Shown: piece after piece, positions 45,105 through 53,252 of the stretch
How the letters are laid out: every line of letters begins with the position of its first letter
How positions within the stretch are numbered: the stretch's first letter is position 1
Assembly: GCA_026671195.1 (NCBI GenBank)
Contig: JAPOHD010000020.1
Location: 1-64,000, forward strand
DNA length: 64,000 nucleotides
Reading direction: 5' to 3'
From: Draconibacterium aestuarii
GTDB taxonomy: Bacteria > Bacteroidota > Bacteroidia > Bacteroidales > Prolixibacteraceae
The notes under the pieces: generated by a model
The model's input: the letters and a program-made list of their open reading frames with translations, nothing else
Database searches by the model: none
Told to the model about the DNA's origin: nothing
Program-made: the position numbers and the translations under genes

Positions 45105-46637
45105 TTAATTTTTACCTGTATTCTCATCATACTCGCAAACAACTCTGAAACTTATATAATTACAATCCGACAACCACCAGATACTCTTTGGCATCTGTGG
45201 ATCGGTTTTCATCCAGGCTACACTTTTTGTATAATCGCGGGCTGCACTCCTAACCTCTCCTATTTCACTATTAAAATAACCACCTCTGATCACACGTTCT
45301 TTTCCCGATACTGGTCCTTTAGGATCGGTAACTCCATCCTGCAATTTCTCGTAAGCATCTTCAGCATACCAATCCAGGCAATACTCGGCAGCATTACCCA
45401 ACATATTTTTCAACCCAAACGGGTTGGCCTCCACGGCGTCCGGTTCACTGGTTTTTAATCCACTGTTTTCATTATAGAAAACATAGTTATTTACGGCATC
45501 GCTACTTTTTCCAAATAGATTCCCAAAGAATCCTTTCTTCCCGAAATCTTTTGGGTTTCCTTCAAAAAAGAAAGGAGTTTCGGTGCCACCTCGAGCCGCA
45601 TATTCCCATTCTGCTTCGGTTGGTAAACGATAGGTTTTACCGGTTACCTGCGATAACCACTTGCAGTAGGTTTCTGCCGAATGATAACTCATGGTAATTG
45701 CCGGACGATTTCCAAGGCCCCAATTTTGATCAGGCTGACCGTAAGGTGGTGTTGGGCCGGAAATGGCATCAACATCGGCCTGTGTGCGGGCACCTTCGGT
45801 ATCTGTCGAACGTCCTTCAGCAGCAGTAGCACTATAAAAAGCCAGGTATTCATTCCACGTGACCTCAATTTCAGCCATAAAAAACGGGCTTACATTTACG
45901 GTTTTCTGAGGACCTTCGTCGGCTTTGCGCATTTGCTCCGAATCGGGGCTTCCCATTTTAAAACTTCCTCCCGGAATTGCTTTCATATTAAATGCAATTG
46001 TAGTACCCGGTATGGTTTCCGTAAAATCTTCGTGCGATGTAACTTTGGCAGTTTCCGTAAATTTCTCCACATTTTCATTTCCTGCACTTCCGAATTCAAC
46101 ATTTTTGGCGTGCATGGCGTTCGGATCGTAGTGGCCCACATGCAGGTGACAATTTATACAACGCAATTCCTCTTCGTTTTGCGAATAGTACAAGTGTGCA
46201 TTCTGCCCGTCTTTTGTTAATGTTAGCGGGAACAAATTTTGATGACAATTCATACACGATTCTTTAAAAACAAAATGTTTTGCCTGTTCTAAAGTCGATT
46301 TTGCATCCCAGTTAAAATCCGCACTGTCTTTAAATATATAAGCATATAAATCTCTGGACGAAGCTTTGATTTTTTCTTTTAAAAATCCTTGCCCTTTTGG
46401 CGGAAGATGACACTCCACACAGCCAATGTGAATTCCAACGCGTGTTTCGTGATGAACAGATAATTTCCATGAATCGGTAACGTGTGGATGAACATGACAC
46501 ATTTCGCAAGATTCGGGAGTTGATGTGGCTTCTATTGCTTTGTGCGAAAAAATAGTTATGGTTATCCCCAACACAAATCCAATAAAAATTACCAATAACA
46601 GTTTTTTTCTTAGAAAGTTTCCAAAGCTCTTCAGCAT
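45105..46637 (-). CDS. NapC/NirT tetraheme cytochrome fused to SUMF1/FGE-like domain
   Basis: 510 residues. One N-terminal membrane helix (about 12-32), then four CxxCH haem sites: CEMCH, CVECH, CMNCH, CINCH at about 43-166. Residues about 205-510 form an SUMF1/FGE-sulfatase-type domain: 'IPGGSFKMGSPDSE', 'VTWNEYLAFY', 'YRLPTEAEWEYAARGG', 'NMLGNAAEYCLDWY', 'RVIRGGYFN'. The C-terminal catalytic Cys pair of FGE is not seen in its usual place, so the domain may be a binding or structural one. Quinol-linked electron transfer in the periplasm is the likely role of the first half. Followed by an exported Gfo/Idh/MocA gene. Confidence 0.85.
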   Translation of the reverse strand: MLKSFGNFLRKKLLLVIFIGFVLGITITIFSHKAIEATSTPESCEMCHVHPHVTDSWKLSVHHETRVGIHIGCVECHLPPKGQGFLKEKIKASSRDLYAYIFKDSADFNWDAKSTLEQAKHFVFKESCMNCHQNLFPLTLTKDGQNAHLYYSQNEEELRCINCHLHVGHYDPNAMHAKNVEFGSAGNENVEKFTETAKVTSHEDFTETIPGTTIAFNMKAIPGGSFKMGSPDSEQMRKADEGPQKTVNVSPFFMAEIEVTWNEYLAFYSATAAEGRSTDTEGARTQADVDAISGPTPPYGQPDQNWGLGNRPAITMSYHSAETYCKWLSQVTGKTYRLPTEAEWEYAARGGTETPFFFEGNPKDFGKKGFFGNLFGKSSDAVNNYVFYNENSGLKTSEPDAVEANPFGLKNMLGNAAEYCLDWYAEDAYEKLQDGVTDPKGPVSGKERVIRGGYFNSEIGEVRSAARDYTKSVAWMKTDPQMPKSIWWLSDCNYISFRVVCEYDENTGKN

Positions 46638-47277
46638 ACGATTGATAGTTTTTAGGTATATTGATTTATAATGTCCGCCAAATTTAATAATTTCTCAAAT
46701 CAATGTTCTATGTTCTATTTATTTAAATTGAATATAGAAACGGGTCGGTTCCCGATTAAATCTTCAGGAACAAACCTCTCCACTTTTGATTCTAATTATA
46801 AGACGCAGAAGAGTAAAATATTACCTAGTCAAAAAAAACAAAACCACTATGCATTGGAAATACATAGGTTTAGGCCTCGAATGAAATTCGAAAAAAAATG
46901 AGCATGGACGGAAGACAGAAGTCGGAAGACCGAAGAAAAACATTCAACGATTTATTTCGAAACTTCGGTCTCCTGTCTTCGAACTTCCGGCAAAAAAACA
47001 AGTTTATAGAAACTAAAGTAGCTGCAATAAGTTGCAGGATTTTAAACCAGTAATTAGAAACTAAAAACCCAAAGGCTACCCCGGACGAAGTAACCTCTGT
47101 ATTTATAGTTGAAGGGAATACAAGAAAGTAAGAAAGGAATTTGAATACCCCTGCATGTTAAGTCAATCAACGATTTTAAATGTTAAATACCAATTACAAT
47201 TAGATTAATTGTTAAACAGCCGCTCATCGTCTAAAAGAAATACAATCCGAAATAAAAATTATTTGTAACTTTTCTTT
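46638..47277. other. Intergenic region, 640 bases, no gene
   Basis: No convincing coding sequence. It holds an imperfect hairpin at 46908-46989 (separate entry) and A+T-rich leader sequence before the ComF-like gene. A short frame near 46671-46901 has no recognisable features. Confidence 0.6.
46908..46989. repeat. Imperfect inverted repeat of the GAAGACCGAAG type
   Basis: The left arm (about 46908-46935, containing GGAAGACCGAAG) pairs with the right arm (about 46962-46989, CTTCGGTCTC...CTTCC) over some 28 bases with about six mismatches. The 13-mer GGAAGACCGAAGA also occurs at 62884-62896 in another intergenic gap, so this is a dispersed repeat family. Confidence 0.55.
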
Positions 47278-47979
47278 ATGAATAGAATTTCACAGGGCAT
47301 TTCCGATGTGTTAGAATTGTTCTTTCCTGCGTTATGTACAACTTGCGGAGACCGACTTGCAACCCAAGAGAAATATGTATGTATGAATTGCTGGCACGAT
47401 TTACCGGTTACCAACTTTCATCAGAATCCGGAAAATAAAGTAGCACAACTTTTTTGGGGTCGTGTTGAAATTGAAAATGCCAGCTCGTTTTTTTCGTATA
47501 AAAAAGGGAGCAGGTATCAACACCTCATCCATTATTTAAAATACAAGGGTTTAAAAGAGCTGGGGTTCGAAACAGGTCGGAAGTTTGGTTTTGCACTAAC
47601 AGAATCGGCAAAATTTACTTCCGTCGATGTTGTTGTTCCGGTACCATTACATCCCAAAAAAGAACGTAAAAGAGGGTACAACCAAAGTCGGTGGATCGCT
47701 GCCGGGATTGCGGCTGTACTTCACAAACCTGTTTCTGAAAATAACCTATTCCGCAAAACATTTACATCAACGCAAACCCGTAAAAACAGGTTCGAACGCT
47801 GGCAGAATGTGGATGGAATTTTTGGCATCCACACACCCAACGAGTTTTCTGAAAAACATGTTCTTTTAGTCGACGATGTTGTTACAACCGGCTCAACACT
47901 GGAAGCCTGCGCCTATCAGCTTTTAAAAATCCCCAACACCAAAGTAAGTATTGCAACGCTTGCTTTTGCCGATATGTAA
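47278..47979 (+). CDS. ComF family phosphoribosyltransferase-like protein
   Basis: 233 residues. N-terminal zinc-ribbon-like 'FFPALCTTCGDRLATQEKYVCMNCWHDLP' region, shown here by its key CTTCG and CMNC pairs, precedes a type I phosphoribosyltransferase fold with 'VVPVPLHPKKERKRGYNQS' and the PRPP loop 'VLLVDDVVTTGSTLEACA' near 197-214. ComF proteins are linked to natural transformation and DNA uptake; many bacteria keep the gene alone. It is alone here, between repeat-rich intergenic stretches. Confidence 0.88.
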   Translation: MNRISQGISDVLELFFPALCTTCGDRLATQEKYVCMNCWHDLPVTNFHQNPENKVAQLFWGRVEIENASSFFSYKKGSRYQHLIHYLKYKGLKELGFETGRKFGFALTESAKFTSVDVVVPVPLHPKKERKRGYNQSRWIAAGIAAVLHKPVSENNLFRKTFTSTQTRKNRFERWQNVDGIFGIHTPNEFSEKHVLLVDDVVTTGSTLEACAYQLLKIPNTKVSIATLAFADM

Positions 47980-48041
47980 TAAGCTGCGAATTTAAATTCG
48001 AATCAGGAAACAAAATAAAGAAAATTCTTGAAGTTGACTAT

Positions 48042-48196
48042 CCCCGTGGCAGAGCCAAGGGGTATTACGCCAGCTTCATTTCAGCTAAAACGCTGAAAAC
48101 CAAATTTTCTTTATTTTACCCCTCAGTCAGCCTTAAAGGCTGCCATCTCCCCTCGGCAGGGGAGAAAAAGCGCAACCCCGAGGCAAAGCCTCGGGG
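48042..48196. repeat. Cluster of GC-rich hairpin elements
   Basis: Four hairpins: CCCCGTGGC-AGA-GCCAAGGGG (48042-48062), CAGCCTT-A-AAGGCTG (48128-48142), TCTCCCCT-CGGC-AGGGGAGA (48146-48165) and CCCCGAGGC-AAA-GCCTCGGGG (48176-48196). The first and last are variants of one another. The block is much richer in G+C than its surroundings and resembles the composite intergenic repeats of Bacteroidota. Confidence 0.7.
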
Positions 48197-48270
48197 AATT
48201 ATTCAGATTAAAATAAAATATTGATAAATTGCGGCACACAATTTGAAACACCTGACCGAAAACAAAAAAA

Positions 48271-49092
48271 ATGAAAACACTACCTATTATCCTACTGCTG
48301 TTCTGCACACTATCAACATTTGCACAAGACCGAATAATTAAGAAAAACAGCGATGTTATTGAATGTAAAGTTACCGAAATGGCTTCGGCCGAGGTAAAAT
48401 ATTTTTACCCCGATAATCCTAAACTGATTTTTGGTATTGACAATGCGCTTGTTGAGCGAATTGAGTTCGGTACCGGAGAAGTAGTACAAGTTGGGAGAAA
48501 CACTTTTGATAATCCTGAATACTATGCGGAGCAATCGAAAAACGCATTAAAAATAAATTTTCTTTCGCCACTTTTTGGGACTACTGAACTGGTATACGAA
48601 CGAAATATAAAACCAGGTCAGTCGTGGGAAACCGCTTTGGGAATTGTGGGTTTAGGAAATGATGTTCAAGATATTAATCCGGGTGGTATTTATGGGAAAT
48701 TTGCCTATAAATTTTTACGCAATCCTGACTTTTATATGAACCGCATGCATTATTCTCACTTGCTGAAAGGGGCTTACATAGCACCAGAAATTGCTTTGCG
48801 CTACATGTCTTATGACAGCAACACGTGGGATTATTACTACGACTCTAACGGCAACTTTAACGATACTTATTCAGAAAGCAGAGAAAGCCAACTTACTCTT
48901 GCCATAATGCTAAAATTTGGAAAACAGTGGGTATTTGATGATGCATTTTTAGTTGATGTTTATTGTGGTGTAGGTTACGGAATTGGAGCCGATGATTACG
49001 ATGGATTACCCTACGGTTTTATTGTTGCCCCCGACGATTTTCCGATTGCGTTAACAAGCGGAATACGTATCGGGTGGGTTTTTGGAAAATAA
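48271..49092 (+). CDS. Exported protein, probable small outer-membrane barrel, unknown
   Basis: 273 residues, signal peptide to about 18. The N-terminal domain 'DVIECKVTEMASAEVKYFYP' at about 28-47 is a beta-rich segment often found in Bacteroidota secreted proteins. From about 90 to the end, alternating aromatic strands such as 'ALKINFLSPLFGTTELVYER' and the final 'SGIRIGWVFGK' suggest an eight-strand barrel. No specific family assigned. It stands alone in a repeat-rich part of the window. Confidence 0.65.
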   Translation: MKTLPIILLLFCTLSTFAQDRIIKKNSDVIECKVTEMASAEVKYFYPDNPKLIFGIDNALVERIEFGTGEVVQVGRNTFDNPEYYAEQSKNALKINFLSPLFGTTELVYERNIKPGQSWETALGIVGLGNDVQDINPGGIYGKFAYKFLRNPDFYMNRMHYSHLLKGAYIAPEIALRYMSYDSNTWDYYYDSNGNFNDTYSESRESQLTLAIMLKFGKQWVFDDAFLVDVYCGVGYGIGADDYDGLPYGFIVAPDDFPIALTSGIRIGWVFGK

Positions 49093-49109
49093 CAGTACGG
49101 GATTAAAAA

Positions 49110-49340
49110 AATACCGGCGAACTACAATAAACCACTGCGAAACCGGAAAAACGCCGGCGAAAAGCCTCGTAACGGACGCGGAACAGAAAAAACCGGTGCG
49201 GAATGCCTCACAACGGCCGCAACGTGCAAAAAACCGGCGCGGATCGGGAAAAACGGCGGAGGAATGCCTCACGACATGGTAAGATGCCATTCCGCAGTGG
49301 TTTTTTCCATTCCGCAGTGGTTTTTCTTATTCCGCTGTGC
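49110..49340. repeat. 20-bp-phased degenerate tandem repeat
   Basis: Three direct copies of ATTCCGCAGTGG start at 49289, 49309 and 49329 (last diverged), exactly 20 bp apart. Upstream, CCGG(C/T)G cores at 49114, 49154, 49193, 49234 and GCCTC at 49164, 49205, 49266 keep about a 20/40-bp period. An inverted copy (AAACCACTGCG, 49129-49139) of the downstream unit is also present. A short frame across it has no gene-like feature. Confidence 0.6.
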
Positions 49341-49424
49341 TACCTGTTAATTTTCTCCCTTTGATTTTTGCAAACCTTATTGATTTTGTGCGATCACCCG
49401 TAAATTCCGGTGGATTCCTATTTC

Positions 49425-49558
49425 TCAGGCAAAATTTTTCGCCACTTTTAAAAGAACGTATCTCATATCCTTTCCCACTCTCAAAGCTGCTCTAAATGCG
49501 TTAGTTTTGCATTGAAGGATTCAACACACGCATCTGGAATAAGGTTTTCTGGGAAAGA
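49425..49558 (-). pseudogene. Frameshifted transposase C-terminus (ISAon1/ISL3-like)
   Basis: On the minus strand 'DACVESFNAKL' runs to about 49502, and in a frame one base off, directly adjacent, the translation continues AFRAAL then RVGKDMRYVLLKVAKNFA and stops at 49425-49427. Joined, this is the C-terminal 'xESFNAKxxxFRxxLRGVxD...F' signature of transposases. A one-base deletion at about 49500 breaks it. The upstream part is not recognisable, so it is an old fragment. Confidence 0.65.
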
Positions 49559-49787
49559 AACAAAACTTATTTGGGAAAGCAACCTTAGTAGAATTAAGCG
49601 CTCAGTTACCCAAAACCTTATTAACCTTATTTGCAACAAAAGAAAACAGTTATTGAAGTTCTCCAACGGATTTTTAAAGTGAACCATTTTGTGTTCTTTG
49701 GATTGAAAAGTAAATTGTGTAGTGCTATTTGTTGCGAATAAATTCAACAAGTTTCGATTCCATTTGTTTGAAGGACAAAAAAGTACA

Positions 49788-50213
49788 ATGGAATTTGAAA
49801 TCAGTACATATTTCCCCGGTGTTAAGCCCGCTGTAACACTGCCTTCGAAACAAATGTTTGTATTGTTAAAAGAAGAAGGCATGCGAAAAATGGTAAGCGA
49901 CCATTACGACTTGCTGGCAGTGAGTTCGATAAAAGATTTATTTCCCAAAAATCCGATCGCCCTCGAAAAAGCCAAAGAACATTCGGCCGATTTTTTTATA
50001 CAGATTTGCGGCGGCCCCGATTATTTTAACCAGAACCGAGGGAAACCCCAGTTAAACCGCCGGCATTTGCCCTTTAAAATTACTGCCGAAGCACGAATTG
50101 AGTGGCTAAACTGCTACAAACAAGTACTCAGTAATCTTGATTTGCCCAATGAAATAAAACTTTCTTTCTGGAATTATCTCGATGTTTTCTCAAAATGGAT
50201 GGTAAATTCCTAA
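49788..50213 (+). CDS. Truncated haemoglobin-like globin
   Basis: 141 residues from MEFEISTYFPGVKPAV; a longer frame start is possible, but globins start here. Motifs: 'KEHSADFFIQICGGPDYFNQ' and 'RHLPFKITAEARIEWLNCYKQVL', typical of group II truncated haemoglobin-like proteins, with the proximal His in 'RRHLPF'. These bind O2, NO or CO and may help detoxify NO or sulfide. It is flanked by transposase debris and a MITE-like element, so it may have arrived as an insertion. Confidence 0.8.
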   Translation: MEFEISTYFPGVKPAVTLPSKQMFVLLKEEGMRKMVSDHYDLLAVSSIKDLFPKNPIALEKAKEHSADFFIQICGGPDYFNQNRGKPQLNRRHLPFKITAEARIEWLNCYKQVLSNLDLPNEIKLSFWNYLDVFSKWMVNS

Positions 50214-50281
50214 TTGTTAATTTCTTAGAATTCAAAAATCGTTAGTAAAATGCTAAACATAATCGCGGTTTCGATGTTTAT

Positions 50282-50548
50282 TAACCTGAGTTCGACGTAA
50301 AATTTTAGATTCAGAACGCTTAGAAATAGTAAGGTTCAAGTATAAATGACGAAAGAATAGCGGGCTATTTTGAATCATTTATACGCAGAAGATTGCTATT
50401 TATAAGTGTTTTTACAAAAGCTTTGAATAAAAATCGGATTTGTTTCGTCAAATTTTATCGCAATAGTTCACTATTACTCAAAAATTTGTCTTGCTAATCA
50501 GCTTTTTATGGCAATCTGAATTTTAAAATTTAAATCGAACTCAGGTTA
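50282..50548. mobile_element. MITE-like element with 14-bp terminal inverted repeats
   Basis: TAACCTGAGTTCGA (50282-50295) and its exact inverse (50535-50548) bound a 267-bp non-coding stretch; the similarity extends about 15-20 bases further in, imperfectly. Inside is a strong hairpin: TATAAATGA (50341-50349) with TCATTTATA (50375-50383) and an inner AATAGC/GCTATT stem. No transposase lies within. Clear target-site duplication not seen. Confidence 0.65.
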
Positions 50549-50588
50549 GAAGCATAAAATAAGAATTATTTATCTTAAACTATAAAAA

Positions 50589-51650
50589 ATGAAATTAGTG
50601 AAATTTAGCTTGTTAGTAGTAATGGCCGTGGTCTTGTTCTCGTGTAATCAGAAACAAAAGCCTGTGCAAACAGTAGACCCAAATGTTGCCTACTTCCGAC
50701 ACCTGCAGTTTACCGAAACGCCCTGGGACATTGAAAAAGGTACACATCAGTTAACAGTGGAAGAGGCCCAAACAGTGAACAATTACAAATTTACCTACAA
50801 CGATAATAAACAACTCGAATCGGTTGAATACAACCGGAACGGTGTATTGCTGGGTTATTCATCGATGAGAGGAGCTGCAAAAATTACCTACACCTACGAA
50901 GACAACAAACAAATAAAGTACTTTTCCGATGAGAATGGCAAACCTGCAAAGAATGGCGGAGCTTCTGTTTTTGAATATACTTTAAATGATGCCGGGATGC
51001 GAGTGGGATTGCGGTTCCTGGATGAAAATGGTGAGCCGATCGAAAACAGAAACAACATTCATAACTATGTTTGGAAAAAGCTGGAAGATGGAATGATTCA
51101 GGAACTTCGGTATAATTTAGCCAACGAAGAAATTGTAATGAATCCGTTTTGTCCGTTTTACGAACTTCGTTTTACCTACGACGAAAATGGTTATATGGTT
51201 AGAATGGCCAATTACGAAGCCGACACTTTATATAACTGCACCGAAGAAAATTGTGGTGATATTGGCGTTTCGTACTTTCTTTTTAAAAATACAAAAGATG
51301 GTGATGTATTAAATTTCTCGGTTCATAATACGGTTGGACAACTTTCGAATTTATTTGGAGGATGGGCCAAAAGAGTGAACGTAGTCGACGAAAATGGCTA
51401 TGTTTTGGAAACAACTCAGTTCGACCAGGATGACGAACCTTTAAGCGGGAAAAGACTTCCGGTGACAACATCGGTTTACAACGAGTACGGTGCAATTGTG
51501 AAGCGCATCAACATGGACATCGACAAAAACATTGCCAACGATCCCGAAAACGGAGTTGCCGTAACTGAATACCAATACGACGATGAAGGCCGTCGCACAG
51601 GAAGTATTCAGTACGATAAAGATGGTGTTGAAGTAGAGAAAAACAGTTAA
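50589..51650 (+). CDS. Lipoprotein with RHS/YD-like repeats
   Basis: 353 residues, lipobox 'VVLFSC' near 19. The remainder is beta-rich, with recurrent short units such as 'FTYNDNKQLESVEYN', 'ITYTYEDNKQIKYFSDENGK', 'RFTYDENGYMVRMANYE' and 'YQYDDEGRRTGSIQYDKDG'. These look like diverged YD/RHS-type or WD40-like beta repeats. Membrane-held and periplasmic or surface exposed. Function unknown. It lies 22 bases upstream of the double-rhodanese gene and is probably co-transcribed with it. Confidence 0.65.
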   Translation: MKLVKFSLLVVMAVVLFSCNQKQKPVQTVDPNVAYFRHLQFTETPWDIEKGTHQLTVEEAQTVNNYKFTYNDNKQLESVEYNRNGVLLGYSSMRGAAKITYTYEDNKQIKYFSDENGKPAKNGGASVFEYTLNDAGMRVGLRFLDENGEPIENRNNIHNYVWKKLEDGMIQELRYNLANEEIVMNPFCPFYELRFTYDENGYMVRMANYEADTLYNCTEENCGDIGVSYFLFKNTKDGDVLNFSVHNTVGQLSNLFGGWAKRVNVVDENGYVLETTQFDQDDEPLSGKRLPVTTSVYNEYGAIVKRINMDIDKNIANDPENGVAVTEYQYDDEGRRTGSIQYDKDGVEVEKNS

Positions 51651-51671
51651 AAAGACCAGTGGATCACAACA

Positions 51672-52721
51672 ATGAAAAACATACGATATTTAATCCAGTC
51701 TTTTTCGATTCTGATTTTGGTTGTCTTGTTTTCCTGTACGGGTGGCGAAAAGAAAACCAGTCAGGCAGAAGCAAGCACATCCGTGCAATCAAAGGCGGAA
51801 CCAGTTGAAATAAATGATGAAGCAAAAGCGTTGTTGGCCTACCTCGATGAGATGGGTGATTATGTAAATACACGCAGTTTCCCTTCGTTAATTAAGGCGG
51901 CTTCTGTCTACGAAGAAATGGATAAAAACAACCTTATCATCGATTTAAGAACACCGGAAGCTTTTGCAAAAGGACACATTAAAGGTGCAAAACAAGTGGA
52001 GTTTACTCAGTTGCCCGGGTATTTCACAAATACAATAAAACCTTTTGAGTACGACCGGATTATTTTGGTTTGTTACTCCGGGCAATCATCAAGTTACGCT
52101 GCTTCGTTGCTACGTTTAACGGGCTACGGCAATGTGTATTCCATGCGCTGGGGGATGAGTGCCTGGAACGAAGAACCGGCAACAGATTCATGGTTTGAAC
52201 ATATTGCTTCAGGCTACCAGAACAAACTGGAAACAGGATCGAATGATAAACCGGGGACATTTGATTTTCCGAGAATGAATACCGGAATTAAGGATGGGGA
52301 AACAATTCTTTCAAATCGATTTATTGCGCTTTTCGAAGCCGGTTTCCCGGATGCAATTATTGAAGCCGAAAAGGTTTTTGAACAACCTGATAAATACTTT
52401 ATCATAAATTACGACAGACGCGATAAATACGAAGCAGGGCATATACCGGGAGCTGTGCGGTACAAACCAAACGGAACTCTTGGAATTGTTTCGGAAATGC
52501 AAACCATTCCGAACGACAAGGAAATTGTTATTTACTGCGGAACAGGTCACAATTCGGGATTTGTAACGGCTTATTTACGTTTGTTTGGATACGACGCAAA
52601 AACACTGATTTATGGGAACAACAGTTTTATGTACGACAAAATGGTTACAGAAAAAGGCACCATGTCGTGGTTACCGTTTACCAAAGATGAAATTGGAAAC
52701 TACCCTTTGGTAAAAGATTAA
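51672..52721 (+). CDS. Double-rhodanese lipoprotein 2
   Basis: 349 residues, lipobox 'VVLFSC' near residue 22. Two rhodanese domains with loops 'LVCYSGQSSSYAASLL' and 'VIYCGTGHNSGFVTAYL', both with the active Cys. 'IDLRTPEAFAKGHIKGA' and 'GHIPGAVRYKPNG' precede them. It matches the gene at 36035 in plan and shares the WGMSAWN signature. It is a second copy of the periplasmic sulfur carrier, on the other side of the molybdoenzyme cluster. It lies tail to tail with the catalytic-Cys-less rhodanese gene at 52774. Confidence 0.85.
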   Translation: MKNIRYLIQSFSILILVVLFSCTGGEKKTSQAEASTSVQSKAEPVEINDEAKALLAYLDEMGDYVNTRSFPSLIKAASVYEEMDKNNLIIDLRTPEAFAKGHIKGAKQVEFTQLPGYFTNTIKPFEYDRIILVCYSGQSSSYAASLLRLTGYGNVYSMRWGMSAWNEEPATDSWFEHIASGYQNKLETGSNDKPGTFDFPRMNTGIKDGETILSNRFIALFEAGFPDAIIEAEKVFEQPDKYFIINYDRRDKYEAGHIPGAVRYKPNGTLGIVSEMQTIPNDKEIVIYCGTGHNSGFVTAYLRLFGYDAKTLIYGNNSFMYDKMVTEKGTMSWLPFTKDEIGNYPLVKD

Positions 52722-52773
52722 ACATTCCTTTTGACGTCGATTGTAGAAACGCAAAAAGTTTAAAAGAAAATGT

Positions 52774-53235
52774 CTATTCCAGTCTGGCCAAAGTGTCGGG
52801 CTGGAATTTGTATTTAAAAACATCACTATTCTCTGTTGTTTGAAGGATGTAAATATTTTTAAAGCGAAGCTGGTTCAATATCACCCAGGCTTTGGTTGCA
52901 TCGGCGATATTTTCGGAATACAACACAATCTTTCCTTTTGTTCCTTTTAAAAGTTTTTGATTTGGTTTCTCAAGTAGGGTTGAAAAAGGAATATGTTTTG
53001 AATGAGGATAATCAGAAGCAGTTTGATTATTTCCCGAACTTAAATCAACCACCAAATAATCGTTCAACTTTTTAAGTTCTGCTGCTGTAATCGTATTGCC
53101 CACTTTTTCAGAAGCCTCAATTGCTGCTTTTGCCTCCTGTTTAAACTGGTTTTTATCCGATAATCTTACGATAATTAAAATCAGCAGAAGTACTAAAACG
53201 GCAATTACTCCACCTAAATTTTTAAATCTATACAT
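52774..53235 (-). CDS. Membrane-anchored rhodanese-fold protein lacking catalytic Cys (1)
   Basis: 153 residues. One membrane helix (about 9-27), then a short periplasmic domain: 'LNDYLVVDLSSGNNQTA', 'SDYPHSKHIPFSTLL', and 'KIVLYSENIADATKAWVIL' where the active Cys should be; a Ser stands in its place. The fold is inferred from the strand-loop pattern and the loss of Cys. A structural or sulfur-sensing partner role is possible. Part of the minus-strand operon with YeeE/YedE genes; the next gene upstream ends 17 bases from its start. Confidence 0.65.
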   Translation of the reverse strand: MYRFKNLGGVIAVLVLLLILIIVRLSDKNQFKQEAKAAIEASEKVGNTITAAELKKLNDYLVVDLSSGNNQTASDYPHSKHIPFSTLLEKPNQKLLKGTKGKIVLYSENIADATKAWVILNQLRFKNIYILQTTENSDVFKYKFQPDTLARLE

Positions 53236-53252
53236 TTTAAAAGTTTACTTAT

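Noticed and set aside
46671-46901. A 76-residue gene in the 46.6-47.3 kb gap
   Set aside because: No conserved motif, no promoter or ribosome site, biased only by A+T-rich composition.
49082-49282. A 66-residue plus-strand gene
   Set aside because: It consists of the 20-bp-phased repeat and has no ribosome-binding context or family resemblance.
49481-49882. An intact 133-residue minus-strand gene
   Set aside because: It is the transposase remnant in one frame plus antisense sequence to the globin start; the C-terminal motif continues in a different frame.
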